A DNA stretch of 64,000 nucleotides from Latrodectus hesperus. Its lineage: Eukaryota > Arthropoda > Arachnida > Araneae > Theridiidae. Positions within the stretch are counted from its first letter, which is position 1; each line of letters opens with the position of its first letter. Made by a program: the position numbers and the translations under genes. Positions 27,201 through 42,200 of this stretch are shown here, one piece after another. Under the pieces are notes generated by a model that saw only the letters and a program-made list of their open reading frames with translations, ran no database searches and was not told the DNA's origin. The stretch covers positions 74,009,890 to 74,073,889 of the forward strand of contig CM075850.1 in NCBI GenBank assembly GCA_037975125.1, read 5' to 3'.

Positions 27201-30200
27201 CACAAGCATCTAGAGTAGATTATTGTATAAATTTGTAGATAAAATAACGGAATAACCCAAATCAAATATGACTCAATTCAATAATACAAAAATAGAAAAT
27301 ATTTATCATGTAATAAAAATAAGTTGCGAAGTTACATGCCGTTACAAACAGTTTAGTTCATAGGTTCTCAAAATGGTCCAGGTGGACCCCCAGGGGTCCA
27401 TAGAAGACCATATGGGGGTCCACGTAGACGTGAAAAGAAAACTGGGGTTTACAATTTGTAAGTGGGGGTCCACGAAACATTTTATGGTTTTCATAATAAA
27501 GAGAACAAAAATGTTGGCTTGGATTTACCTATCAACATAGGCAGGTAGCAACCTTCACTAGGTAGGTACTCATAAATATTCGAGATTCAGTTCAAGCACA
27601 GAAATGAATAGAATAGAGATAATAGTACAAGTGTACACCACATGTTGAGACTTGCAAAGTGCCGTTGGTGCGCTCGATCATCCGGGATGCTTGTTTAGAC
27701 ATTCAAAGGGGTGAAATGCGACTTGCTCTGTGCCTGCAATCTACATTAGTATAAGTAGAAATGCAAAGAACAAAACGTTACTCATTTGTTTCTGGGATTT
27801 TAAACATAAAAGTGTGACTGAGTAAATCGTTATCAGTGTTTGCAGTGCCGAAAAAAGTAAGTATCTGCCTATTTTGTTACATATTTTTATTGTATATTGT
27901 AATAAATGTTTATAATTTTGTATAACCACAAGTATTATTTTAATAAATAGGACATAAGAATATGTTCTACTTTTTTCTTCTTAACACCTCCATTTAGGGT
28001 GATATATTTTCGGAGTTTTGGGAATACAGTAGAAATATAGCAGGGGGTCTACCGAAAATAGTAAAGTTTTGAAAGTGGTCCACGAGAAAAAAAAGTTTGG
28101 GAACCCATGGTTTAGTTGAATTCATTTCACCCTTTGTAACTGTAACCACTGAAGTATGACTAGAATTTGATGACAGTGATAACAAGCGTGGGAAGTCACG
28201 CAATCATGAGCACATTAATTCCTAAGTTTCAGTTTACTATGTGATTACTGAAGCATTCAATTAGATCTAAGATTGGAGTAGCATTGAAGATAGAAGTCTG
28301 ATTCCTTAGCGAACAAAACTATTAAGAATTTTTTTATTTTAAAATTGTTTCAGTAGCAATTTTAAAATAGTCACATAAAATGAAAATTTTATATTTATAA
28401 CACATTTTTAGTTTTTACGTATAAAATTTCTACTCGTAACATTCATGGCCTAATGAATCAAATTTTTAAGCTATTTAAATTAAAAGTATCAGAAAGCAAT
28501 ATAGATATTTTAATACTTTCTCTTTTAATGAATGAAGCTTTGGTTACACACAATTAGCATTAAAAAAAACATCTTTTGAACATTTCAGAAATATAGAAAG
28601 ATAAATGTAGAATTTATATAAATGTGTTTGTTCAAAATATAATTAAATTCATCGAGATATATAATTTAACATTGAGGTGTGGTTTAGTTTGTCGCTCAAC
28701 GGTCATTTTTTGCTCACGAGGGCTAATTAGACCGGGACCTACGGTTTAAAGTGGATTCCGAACCACTACAAACATCCATGCCCAAGGTGGGATTCGAACC
28801 CACAAACTGTTGAACCGAAGGCAAGAGCGCTAACCATTCGGCTGCCAGCTCGGCTAATTTAACATTGAGATATAATCCAAAAAAAATATTTATGATAAAT
28901 AAATAAGTAATTGCTGGTATTTTAAAGGTTCAATGATAAATTTAGAAGAATCTAAGCTTTTCTCACATTTAAGAATTTAAAAAAAATAGACTGGATGATA
29001 AACTATTCAATTTGTTTACAAAAAGTACCGGTCACACAATTTAGACTTGAATACTTGCCTTCTTTGAAATTTAAGATTTTCAGATTAAAGAATTTGAAAT
29101 TTCCTGTACTTATTTTAATAAGCCAATTTCCGAGATTTTTTCAATACTTTTAAATGCGTGCAAAGTTTTGAACTTAAACCATATTCGAAAAAATGAAAAA
29201 CTAATCAACTAGTCAAATGCATGAACATGTTTGTTTCCAATTAAAAAAATCTCTTATGCCTCTCTTCTACATACTTTAAATATGTAAATATTTCCTACAT
29301 GGGTAATGTGCTGTTATAAAGCAATAAACGTAACTTCCGGAAGTACAAAGATACAAAGTTTTAAAATGATTTGAAAGTAGTTTATAAAAATTTCTAAATA
29401 AAACTTATCTTTACATAAAGTTGCTAAAAAACACTTTCAAAGCGCAGCTTAAAATTTCTAAAGAGTTAAATAGTTATTACGAGTACCACACTGAAATTTT
29501 TACTCAAATTATTTTTCAGATATATTTGATTTTATTGCACAAGATTCTTTCTGCCTTCTAGTGAGTCATCTTGAGAGCGTAAGAGAATTAATAACATTTC
29601 CACACAGAAATTTATTTCTTCAATGCAAAAATGATGTGGACTTAATTGTTATCAATCATTTTAAAATAAAGTTTCTTAAATAAATCTTGTAAGAAAAAAT
29701 ATTTTAATTTCTTAAAAATTACATTCTTCATATATTAAAATTAAATTATAGAAACGTATATCGCATACTTAATGATTAATCTTAGATTTATATTTCAAAT
29801 GTATCAAAATACTGCATAAATTAAACAATAAAATATTTAAAGTGTTATTAATTCTTTAGTAGTCTTAAATTATTGAAATACTACATAAACAATTGAAATA
29901 CTACATAAAGTCTGTTGAAATCTGGAATGGCATTTACGAAAATAAATTTCATTTTCTCCCTTAATTTGGTTGGTAAGCTATTGAGTATGGTTTTGTGGCA
30001 TAAAGTCCAAAAAAGAACAAACTGCTCCATCTTTGTTCGGCAAAAACTCGTGACAGAACTAAAGTTTGAATTTATTGTATAAATGCATCAATCAACACAA
30101 ATCATAAAGCATTAAATGTTAGCCAGCATTACTGTGATATTTCAGATAAATCTTGTTTTTATTGAAGAATTAAGTCATTTCGTATTAAGGAAATTAGGAA

Positions 30201-33200
30201 CAAGATGTTATTTTATATTTTTCAAGAATACAATAGCGCCCTGCATGTGATGCCTTAAAATATTACTACTACATAATACAAATAACTATCAATGATATTT
30301 TAAAAATAAACTTTTAGGCTGGAAAAAGTATCAAATTTATTGTTAAAGAACATTAATTTAAAATAGGACACAAAAATTGTTTTCAGAAGCTTAAAACTTC
30401 ACTCTCTCTCGATAGATGGCAGCACTAACTTTTCATGTTTTATTCAATATGTTATTTGTAAAATTTTTATCTTAGGAAACAAATCAATATCAAGGGTAAT
30501 AAAACATTTAGCTCTATTTTAAATTTTGTTTCATACCTTTTATTTTAACAATCTATTCAACTCTTTCAAAACGCAAAATTTGTCAAATCGTGTTGCTTTA
30601 AAAAATTTAAAAACTTATTTGTTATATATTGAGAATCACACACAAGTTACTAAAATAAAGTATAACTTTTAACCTGACTTTTATTGAAATTTTATAACTA
30701 TAACTTTACTAAGTAATAATAGTAATTACTTAATTGTCGTATAGGATAATTTTCCTGATGAGTTCTTATCAGGATTTATCAAACTATTAAAATTTAAAGA
30801 AGTCTCCCTAAATCAATTTGCATGTTAAAACAATTAAATTTTGATTGTATGAGAGAAAAAAAGAAATTTCAGGTTAAATTTTTTATACTTTTACATCAAT
30901 GTTTTTTTAAGTAAATTCCATTTAATCTGACTTTTAGTGGTTCTGAACGGCCTGTCCCAATTATTACAATGCCAATTTGCAAGATTCTACTGTTTCGTTT
31001 ATCCTTGATTTTTTTATTATTTTATCCTGAATTTTTTTAAGTAAAATTTATGCCATAATTATAGCCAATAATATGTATTTTAACTGCTCTTTACAAAAAG
31101 AAAATGGTTCAATTTTCTTTCCGAATTTAAAATTTATATTTATTTTACTTGAAATTAGAGTATTTTCATAAATTACACTAATATGAATAAAAACTATTGA
31201 AGACAAACTTTTAGCAAAACCTTTAAATAGCTGTATTCGAATGTTTCACTTATTATAAACAAAAATGGGTAAGAGTGACAATGATTTCCGTTGCTTAAAT
31301 TCATCATTATCAGAGGAAAGCAAAATTAAAAAATTTGTTATAGCTTTTTTATATAAGCTTTTCAATTTCAGGATACTGAATCCTGAATATTTTGCCGTTT
31401 TCAATATTATAGAACTTTTATCGTTACTTTAAGAGCAACGTTAATTTGGGGAAAATTTTAAAGCGACTCTGCCACTAGTTTCCATGAATAAAATAATTCC
31501 TACCATTTAAAACTCATAAGGTAGTTTTGCTGCCTCTATTTTAAAAATGTTGAATTAAACTAAAATAGACAAACATTTATCTATTCAAAGAACATATTTG
31601 CAGTTATAAAATTTTTTCAGTGTCACTAGTACCTTCTACGACGCCATACTCCAAAAGCGACTTCAGCGAGTTGGAAGCTGTGCATCCGGGCTGAATCTCT
31701 CCTCCGTTGGGATAGAAGTCCACATGGCCAACAGGCTCCATAACTCCAATGCCTGATGTGTGCATTTTTTATTAAATACATCTCATATTAAACATTAAGT
31801 AATCCTTAATTTTTCATTTAATTATTATCTCCTTACCTCCACCATCTGTGTGAATAACATCCACAAAGGTTGCATCGCGTGGGTCGAGTTTGGAATGTGG
31901 AGCTGCATTACTAAATAAATAAGTAGCAGGATCCAAACCTGATAAAGTGTGTAAGAATGCTAGAGTTACATAAAAATTTAATTGCTGATGAAAATATATT
32001 AATTAGCATTTAAATACTCAAAAATACAATAAGTAGAGACAATGATAAACCAGAGTTTTTCCAGTTAAATAAAATGAAAGTAATTTTTGGGAAATTTATC
32101 ATTTTAGTTTGTATCTGATGATCTAAGTATTCAAATTAGTGCTCTTATATCTTTTAATATCAAAATCTAGAAAGAAAATATTAGTTTTAAAACTGAGCAA
32201 ATTTTCTCCATTTACTGAAATTAGTTTTAGGAGTTTTATAACTGAAATTAGATGGCTAAAATAAAAATTCAAAACATGTTCAGAAATATTTCCTTAGAAT
32301 GATTGTTTTCCAATGATTATCAATATCAAAGATTTATTTATCACTTAATTAATTCTTAAAGAACTAGAACTAATGGAATTATAAGTTATGACTTAAAAAT
32401 ACGAATTCGAATCAATACAAATATTTATGATCGAGGTTAAATCTTGAATTTCGAAACTGGTTTTATTTAGGTTGTCACTCATCAGTTTCTATTTACGAAG
32501 GCTAATTCGTGTGGCATTTACAATTAAAAATTGTTTCTCAATATTCTACTTAAAAATATTTACGCACAAGATAGAAATCGAATACACAAATGGAATCTAG
32601 AGCCCTACTCGTATGTTAAGTTGAATTGATACCAAATTTCTGTTGGTTTGTCACTTAACGGTCATTTTTGCACACAAAGGCTAAGTAGGCAGACGTATCA
32701 CTTAAAGCGAACTCCGGATTTCTAAATATCCATGTCAGAGGCAGAAATCGAACTCACAAATCGTTGAACGAAAGATCAGCATTTACGATTCAGTTGCCCA
32801 CTCAAAGCTCTAAGATATTAAGAATTATTTAAATATATAATCCACAGCAAATTTATAAGAGCTTCAAATTTTATAAATCTTTGAAAATAAAAACAGTAGA
32901 ATAGGAAAACTTTTAGATGGGGTTTTTTGATGGACTAACTTATATTTCATTCTGCACATACATTGAATCAATTAAGAAAAAATTAGTGATTACATTAATT
33001 AGTAAAGTAAAAATTTACATTTTAGAATAACCTCTTCAATACCTATAACAAAGTCAAAGAATCAAGCACTGATTAATATCGATTTCAGTAATAAGTATTT
33101 TTCACCTGTTATTCTTTGCAGTCCTTTTATTCTTTCTCCAACGTATCCAGCAACATGCGATCCCAAACTGTGACCAATGAGATGAAATTTACTTGGTTTT

Positions 33201-36200
33201 GCTCCGTACTTATCCTAAGCAAATAAAATATAACTTAATATTTACAATAAAGGAATTTCAGAAAACCAGTGGTAAAATTTCATTCTCCATATTACCAAAC
33301 ATAAGACTCACGGTAAAGGGAAAAATTTGACAGCTTCTGTTGATCGAAGACCTGGAGCACCTTGTCCTATGTTAGAACCTAATGTAGAAAGTCTGACTTG
33401 GCTCCTATGCCTGCATACCTTAGCTGAGCATATCGGCCTTCACGCTAAATTGAATCCCCAACCATTCCATCAAGCAGGAAAAAAGAACTGCTGACCACAC
33501 GTCCGTCTTCAGAACGGAACTCGTCGCCATCATGAGTGGACTTTCTTTGTTAGATAACAATACACAAAATGATTTCCCGGAGATATAGATCCTTACAGAC
33601 AGTCGATCCTCGATCCAGCACCTTTTCAATTGGCAATCCATCGGTGACAGTACTAGTAGAAGTATTCTGTTGAAAAGGCTTTCAGTTCAACACCCAATCC
33701 ACCTCCAGTAGGTCCCCTCGCATGTTTGTCTGCCTGGGAACGAAGTAGCCAACGACCTTGCAAAGGCTGCCGCCAGTAATCCTTTGAACCCGGAAGATCG
33801 CATGGCACTAAAACCATCAGAGACCTCTTCCATTACTAAAACCCTTTGTACTTCCAAAGACATCCTGGAGCCGCCACAACATTTAAGGGCTCCAGAGTAC
33901 ATCAGACGACACTGTCTCAACTTTCTACTGGACACTTGAAGTGTATGATCTTTGAAGACTGTGAAAGAAAGTACCCCATCATGCCCCAAGTGCGACAATG
34001 CTCCGTTTAGCCAGCAACACATGTTGAAGTGCTTGTGGTTTTCTCGTGAAGAGGCTGTGAAAAGTCCACATCTGCTTTTGGACTTTTTGGCTATCTATGA
34101 TCTCATAGATCTGGTCTAGTTCATTAGACCAGATGTGGGTTAGTCCCCCACCACCAAACATAAAATAGATAACGGAATATCCATTTATTGATAAAAATGA
34201 CTTAATTGGAATGAGTCTATGGCATACTTGTTAAAGAGCAATTCCCATATATTGAAATTTATGTTAAGAAAAGAAAATAGAAAAAACAACAAATAAATGG
34301 TAATTAGTAAAAAATATCAATCAAGAATACGAAATTCGAAACGTATGCGCTATGCATTCGAAATTATGCATTACAAAGGTGAGGAGTTTTTGAACTCGCT
34401 GGCTCCAAGATTTCTGAAAATGGTTTTAAGACCTCTGAAACGGAAAAAAATTATTTTAATCTGATATTTGATCTCTTTAACTGGGTAAATAAACGGCACT
34501 GCTTTAATAACTCCAAGAAATAAATATAGCGACTACTTCATTAAAAATGTATGAATTAATATTTGTTCAAAAATTAAGCGGGAATTCTCGTAGCTCTTAT
34601 AAGTTAAAAATTAGTCAACTCATTTTTGAAAGAAAAATAACAAAATGCAGCTAGACTTCGAAAATATAAGTTTTTTTAATGTGAAAAACCTGATAACTTT
34701 AAAATTTTATAAATAAAACCCGATATTCAGCAAAACTTAAAATAAGGATAATTTACTATTCATTCTCGAGATCTTAAAATAAATCTTATTTAAGCCGCAA
34801 CTTGGGCGATTCACATAAACTGGTGTTTTAAATCTCGGTTAAGGCAGAATTTAATCAGAAAATTCGGTTATTTTCTATCCCAATATGCAAATTTCTGTAG
34901 CGAGATTTTTGAGAGAACATACTAATAGATAAAATCTAGTAAATTATAGCATTTATTTCGGAAGCATGCCCATTTTGATATAGTTCAAGATAAAAGGTAA
35001 GACATGACAGTGTAAAAGATTTCAGTTTTATTTGAGATTTGCTATCATTTGACAGTAGCCTTATTGCTTGCACAGCAAAATGAAATATTGAAAAAAATCT
35101 TTTCTAACGTATTTAGAAAGGATTAAAAAAGAAAACAAAATTTTATAAAGTGCTTGAAAGCATAAGAAACTATATTTCCTTATGTTATTCACTGCACAAA
35201 TAGGACTTAAAATTAATAGAAATTAATTTTATGACTGATGTTTTAACTATAAGGAATATTAAAACATTAATACTTCACATATAAACAAAGGAACTTATTT
35301 TTACCTAATAGTTGTATTTTGTTAACACAATCAAAAAATAGTACATAAAAATTTTGAAACTTAAGAGTATAAAATTACAAACCCTCAGTATAACTACTAA
35401 ATGAGATATTTCTTCGCCAACTTGCTCCGTATTGGCAGCAGCTTGAGTGTAAGGAATAAAGTTTCCAATGCTCCAGTCAACTATGATGACATTGTAGTTA
35501 TCTTGCATCAGAAATTCATCTTTCATGTGCTGAAAAATGAAATTTAGGATATTATAACTAAAATCACTTCAATTTTAATTTTTGTTTTTGGAATGTATTA
35601 TAATTTTCTATGCAATTATAGAAATTATTTTAATAAAGGCATTTTAAGCAAACTAATTTCAATCTCATTTATCGCTATGATCAAAAGTGATGGTCCCATA
35701 TAGCACTTGGTGAAACCAAAGTGACAGTGGTACAGGTGAAACACAGAATTTAGTTTTAATTTTTTAACACTAAAATTTGTTTCATCTGTACTATTACAAT
35801 ATTGCTTATTATGTTGCGCTACCAAACTTTGGATTTATTAGATTTCTTGGATATAAATAAATTATTCCTAAGGACTACTTGATAATATTCACATCATTTA
35901 AGTTGGGACCAGAAAATCATTTAGTGCCAAAAACAATATTTGCAACGAAATTTAAAAGGAGAGCCGGCTCTTTTAATCATTTAAATAACTGGTTTTTATT
36001 CCTTAAGTAATCTAGTTCATTTACAAAAAAATAAGAGTTTTTAAACTGATGTATAATTTGATAATCGCTAAAAAATGATCTTACATCATTGCTTTTTAGT
36101 CAAGAGCTCTTGTGAAGTATTTTATAAGTGCAACTTTTCATTTTATTACATTTGAGTATATATTTTAGCGGAGATAATGTCTTAATCCAAAGATAGATGG

Positions 36201-39200
36201 CAGCATCATCGTTAATACTCTTTAAAAAATATTGTGGTTAGCAGATAATACATGTTTAGATACTACTAATGAATGCGAAAAATACATTTCTAATTTTTAC
36301 CAAATTAATAGTATTCACTATTTGAAAAAAGGCAAACCAGAATGGGGAAATTTGCCACTAATATTAAAGAGTCCTAATTTCAAATACTATATAAGAGTTA
36401 AGTTGGTTTAAAGGAAATTTAAAAATTAAAATATCGATTCTTTCATTTCTTAAAAATAGTAACTATTTAAATATAAAGTAATAAATATTTTACAAGGAAA
36501 GCTGTACATACAGGATATAAAAAGCAGCGTATGTAGTTATGAATATTTCAGAAACCTCGATATTTATAGAAATTAATTTTTAATCCGCTTTACAAAATAT
36601 ATATTCTCCTATATGCTGGTAATTTCATAAAAGATGGAGATTAGTTAAAATTTAATAAGAATTCTAAAGTTATTTAAAACTCAAATATTTCGTGGATTAT
36701 AAGTAAATATTGGTAAATAGAAGCTATTCGTAATAAATAAAACATTTTATACAGCTTCTACAATAAAACATTTCTTTCATTTCTTCTCAATTTCTCACTC
36801 AATTTAAATACTAAGAAATTTACTTATACTTTTTGAAGGTAGAGAATTGAATGAAGAATGCTTCTGGTACACTATTAAAATAAATTAGTGAATATAAAAC
36901 ATTCTTTAAATTCATGAAGAAATGGCATTGTTTGGATGCTATTGATTTTCATATATTTCAAATAACTGTTCAAATTATTGATCTAGCATATTTTAGGTTA
37001 TGTATTATCAGGACAAAATAAATTTTCCCTCTAAATCTTCTACTGATATTCTTTCCTACTGATATTAATTTCTTGCACTAATGAAAAATTACTTAATTTT
37101 ATATTTGAAATTTTATATTTTCGGGTATATGTTACATGCAAAGCCTAACTTTCAATAATTTGCATTTTTTAAAGTTGAAAAATTAAATTAGATATATAAA
37201 AGTAATGTTTTAAATGAATTAAGTTAACATAATGAGTGTTTCGCGGAACAAGGTTTGGCGATAATTTTTATCGATTATTATATTACTTAAAATCTGATAC
37301 AACATTCATATCTCTTTTATAAATCTTTCTTCGCCTTGTTGAGAATATTCATTTTAAACGATAAATAAAAGGAAAGTGCTTATATTTTCCCATGAATTTG
37401 TAGAACAGTTCTAAATTGATTAAATATCGATTTTAAAAGTTAATATTTCAATCAATTTTAGCTATCAATATCTTTAATATCCTTTATTTTAAAGTGCATG
37501 TTCATCAGTTTTTGCGATCCCTTGCTTCTGGCCAAAAACTTGTAATTAGTTTTCGAAATTAGATTTCAATTTGGAAAACATTAAGATACTTGAAGGTTTT
37601 TTAATGATACTTCAAAGTTACTTTGCTTAAATTGTTTTGTACCATGAAATGAGATCCTTGTATAAGGTCATCTAAAAGCAAATAGAATGATATTTGAAAT
37701 ATTTGAACATTTTCTTTAGCTAAATAGTGAAATCAGTACTTTTCATCTGCACTGCAATGAATTCCTTATGGAAAGCGTATTAGAAAAGGCGAAAACATGT
37801 TGGCTGCAGAAAAAATAGCTTAAAATATCGAAAAAGCATATCCCTCATCATTATAATTGGCTAGACAGCCGAGTGTTAACCACTGCCTTTCATTGAAGAT
37901 TTCTCAAGGACGATTTCTGTGTGGAAAATCTGACCTCCAATTCTTCTCATTAACTCTAAGAAAATCTGACTCTACGTAGTCAGACCATCTTAGCTGTGAT
38001 CTTCCTCGCTTTCTACTTTCAGTAGGTCTAAAATGCAAAACTTTTTTTTACAATGTTGCCATTATACATTTAAGGCACATGAATCATCCAGTTGATTCTC
38101 TCTAACTTATATACAACAATATCAGGTTATATATCCTATATAGTTGAGTTAAATATTATTCTCCAATTATTGTTCTCTTCTAAACCACTAAGAATACTCC
38201 TCAAATCATCCTTTCAAATACCGATCCTTACATTTTAAAAGAAATAACTGTGGGAAATGAAGAAATAGATGATTAGATTCTATACGAATAGCAAGTCTCC
38301 ATTCTCAGCTTGGTTTATTTGTCGACTAACGGTCATTTTTTGCACACAAACACTAATTAGACTGAGACTTATTGTTTAAAGTAGATTCTGAACCACTTCA
38401 AACATCCATGCTGAAGGTGAGAATCGAAGCCACGAATACGTTTCTCGAAGTTGTAGCATTATTCGAAATTGTTTCAAATGGTGCTACAATTAATTAGATC
38501 GAGGGATAAACTTTAGAGTTCGTGTCAATGTCAATTACGTTTTAAATTACAAGCATTGTAATCGAAATTCCGAAATAGAATATAATTTATGTTTTAAGTT
38601 GGCCGGAGACCAACATACTACAAGAAGCTTCATTCACGCAGCCCTTTTCAATTGAAACCCAAATGAAACTTCAGCGTACAAATATAATTTTAATATAAAT
38701 CCTACACTATTATTCAAGTAAACTAATTTGATAGGGTGTGTTAAAATTTATAAATATTAATAAAAGTAAAAATCCCTTGAGTTTGTTGATTTTTAAAATT
38801 TGAAATACATTTATTCAAATTTTATTATAAATTATAAACTTATGAATTTATGTTCTAATTCAATACATTTGAAAACAATTTTGCGTAATATTCTGAATAA
38901 TCTTATGTGACTAACATAATTTTAAAAGATTATACAGCACAAATATTCAAACATTTCAGTATTGCAGTATGCATTATAAAGAAACTTGACAATTTTCCAT
39001 CTTAAGTCACGTGAGATGGTCAGACCGTCCCAGGAAAGTCACAAATTATGTAATATTACATTTAAACTTTCAATATAATATTAAATATTATAATTAATAT
39101 ACTTCTGAATAAATTGTCAAGGTATGGTTTATGTAACATTAGTTGCATTCAATCTACATTAAAATGGAAGATTCATTAAGCACTCTTCTTAACTATTTAC

Positions 39201-42200
39201 AAAAATATTGAAGTAAACCACTGTAAGCTTGAAACACTGGAAAACAGAATGAAAAGCTAAACATAAAAATCCTTATAATACTTTAACTGATAATTTCATT
39301 GTTATAATAAATTCACTAATACAAATAATCTAGGTTTATTAAAATTTAGTCCTTTTATTTAATGGATATTCTATACTGTAAACTTTGTATATTTTTGTAA
39401 TGCGTTTTGACTATCTACATTTTAATGTGAATTCAGCATCGATACAAGTGTCCATATAGAGGTGGATTTCGTTGATATCGCACCGACATGTTAATTTACA
39501 CAGATTGGAAGTACGGCGTCAGATTCATAATCGACTATAACGTAATTTCCCACATTTCTGACGACTATCAGGATTTCTGTATTAATCTCTTTCCTATCAC
39601 TTTTTTCGGTAGAAATTAAATTTTACTGGCTCTTACTTTGACAACAAAGAAGGGGAACTGCGTACGAGTGGCTTGTGTGCTTTCCAGATTTGAATCCTAT
39701 GAAGAATTCCCCTGGAATTCTCCTTTCCTTAAATCCTGGATGTCTTTGTATGAACATGCTTTCCATTACTAGCCTTTACCAAACTAGATTTGGTTTGCTT
39801 ATAGCTCAACATTTTATTTTATTTATTTTTTTAGACGCAAGAGCTAATTAGCTCGGGATCAGACTGATTAGGAAAGCGCTCTGCTCAAGGAATGGCGATT
39901 CCACTGTAGTTTATTAACTTTCAAATAAAACATAGTCAAACATTATAAACTTTATGGGTGGATGAGTGCTCTCATATCACTAAAATTCTATTTTTGTTTG
40001 AACTTCAAACTTGTAATGACTTCAGAATGACGTAATTGAGTACAGAAGAAAACACAAGGCTGGGATAATATCTTCATACATAAACATTTGTTATTGCGAA
40101 ATAATCATTTTATTTCATATTTCGAGTCAATCAAAGCAGTACTTGTTACTTTTTTGCTCCGTTCTTAATATTTGAAAGTGAGTAAAAACCAATTTGAGTC
40201 ACGATTCATTATGTTCGAGATATGGGGTGACTAAATTAAGAGACTAACCTTAAGTGTTAAAATAGTCTCTATAGTATAGGTAAATTGACAAAGATAAAAA
40301 CATTTTGAAAAATCTTTGTCGCTCAACGGTCTTTTTCTGCACACAAGTCTAATTAGACCTAAACTTACGGCTTAAAGTGGGTTCGGAAGATTTGTTACAT
40401 TGAAAAAGCTTGAGTTTTCACTAGGAAGCCAAAGAACTCACTATGTGCTAGATTAACCACTAATATGATAAATCTAATGTGTTTATAATGAAGTTAAATC
40501 TAAACACGCCATTGCGAATATATTGAGAAGCGAATCTTTTTAAAAATAGGATTGATTGATATTACAATAGTCAAGTTCGACTAACAGCATTATAAAAAAA
40601 AAACAGAATTTCATTGCTAATACATTAATAGCTTACACTTTATTTATAAACTGAAAATATTAGCCTCACATAATTTATACATTTCGTTAATGTCCACTGT
40701 AGGTTTGATTTGACTTTACTAGCGCAAGATCCTCATATGAAATAATCTACCGAAAACCAAATAATCTTTGATAAAAATTAAGCATTTAAATAAATCATTG
40801 GATATGATCTAATTTAAAAGGCTTAGATAATTGCAAGTTTGATAAATTAATGAATTTTATATATATTCATATTTTAATATTAACTAGTAAGCCACTCCTT
40901 TGTGTGTGTTCAAAGAATTTCAATTTACTCAGCGAATATCTTTTTTAGACAATTGCATCCAGTTAAGGCATATCTACTTAAGGAAGAAACTTAAGTTTTA
41001 AAACATTAATGCTTGGACATAATTTGAAATATGAGTCATCGTTTAAGCGGTTTGTTGCTCAATACTTACATTTTCTACAAGAGGTTTAAAGTGGATTCCA
41101 AATCACTATGTACATCAGAGCACGAGAAGGCAGTGAACACAGGAATTAAATTGTCTTCATTCACTCTGCATTTTGTGTTCATATACATACAGATATGCAT
41201 TTCTGTACGAGGGGATATCTTTTACATTATCACTTACTAGAAAACTTATCCCTGTGTTGTGATTAAAGCTAGTACAAGATTATGAACAAAATTTTCAAAT
41301 TCTTTTACCTTGGAGAAACACTCTTATATGCAAAATATAACCACTCACGTGCATCCACTCGGCTATCATCATCTTATCGAGAAAGCCATGAATGATAATC
41401 TTGGTCTCGAGACGAGGATTGAAGTAGTGAAACGACCGCTGGTCGACCAGATCCAGTCTCCTACTCTCCGTTCTCAATTCCGGTGTGAAGAGGTAAAATT
41501 TAGTTATTTTCCGACTCGAAGGTAACATAACGGATGGTATAATATCTGAAAATTAAAAGTGATACACGATAAAGAATTAGTTTTTTAAATATAAAATAAA
41601 CAGTTCTTTTGTGCATTACTACTTACATCAATATCTTCGCAAATTATACATCTTCCAAGAACAAGAGATCTACGATCATTTCAGAAAAACTTCATAAACT
41701 AAGGCTAATTAGTATCTTTTCTAGATCAGTAGGGTGAGGTGTTAATTTATAATCATTACAATTAAAGAGCTTGAGGGGTATGCAAATAAATTTTAAATTA
41801 TATCGCTTTTGACGTCGCAGAAATTTGGAAGCTAGAAATCAGTTAGTAAAAGAAATTTTCAATCTTCTGTAAAATTTTAAAAATTTTATGAGCATATTTA
41901 CATTAACTTTTGATTTTTACTCATCGTAAGGAACAACACATTTTTACATATTTCTATCTCCGTTGCACAAGATTTTTTTTCAAGTGCTAAAAATTTTGAT
42001 TCCTGGCAATCTGGTTACAACACAACTGTTATTCGATATGTTTTTAATAACTCTACGATTGTTATATTGAAGTGCACGTTCTTTTGTTATGATCCTGATT
42101 TAATTTATAAAGTTTAGTCAATATCAAATTCCTCAACTTTCAATCAAGATCAAAAGGAGAATTCTATATAAAGCATTTTCTGCATCATAGTGGTTTGGTT

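Larger units (their letters stand above)
23092..31632 (-). other. Lip-B intron 6
   Basis: The longest intron (8.5 kb). It holds SINE copies at 23600, 24756 and 28677, a CA repeat at 24543, a fold-back at 25551, a possible pogo-like remnant at 25804-26400, the hAT-type element at 27359 and three copies of a TAGATGGC motif. Nothing recognised from 28900 to 31630. Confidence 0.6.
31939..33105 (-). other. Lip-B intron 4
   Basis: Contains a clear SINE at 32642 and a more decayed one from about 32458 to 32615; nothing else recognised. Confidence 0.65.
35530..41348 (-). other. Lip-B intron 2
   Basis: Contains the LINE 3' remnant at 37862-38280, SINE copies at 38310, 40314 and about 41040, and a SINE-like scrap around 39811-39900 (acgcaagagctaattagctc). 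No exon recognised. Confidence 0.6.

Noticed and set aside
28780..28850. tRNA gene suggested by the GGTTCGAATCC B-box
   Set aside because: The box lies in a SINE with target duplications; no full cloverleaf or acceptor stem is present.
33420..34161. Three minus-strand open frames
   Set aside because: They lie antisense to the broken RNase H relic, whose plus-strand motifs explain the composition.
41310..41525. Plus-strand open frame opposite Lip-B exon 2
   Set aside because: Antisense shadow of the exon with the His-Gly motif.
41615..41675. Cys-containing minus-strand stretch before a GTAAGT, tried as an extra Lip-B exon
   Set aside because: It has no good acceptor, and the phase-0 reading frame stops inside it.
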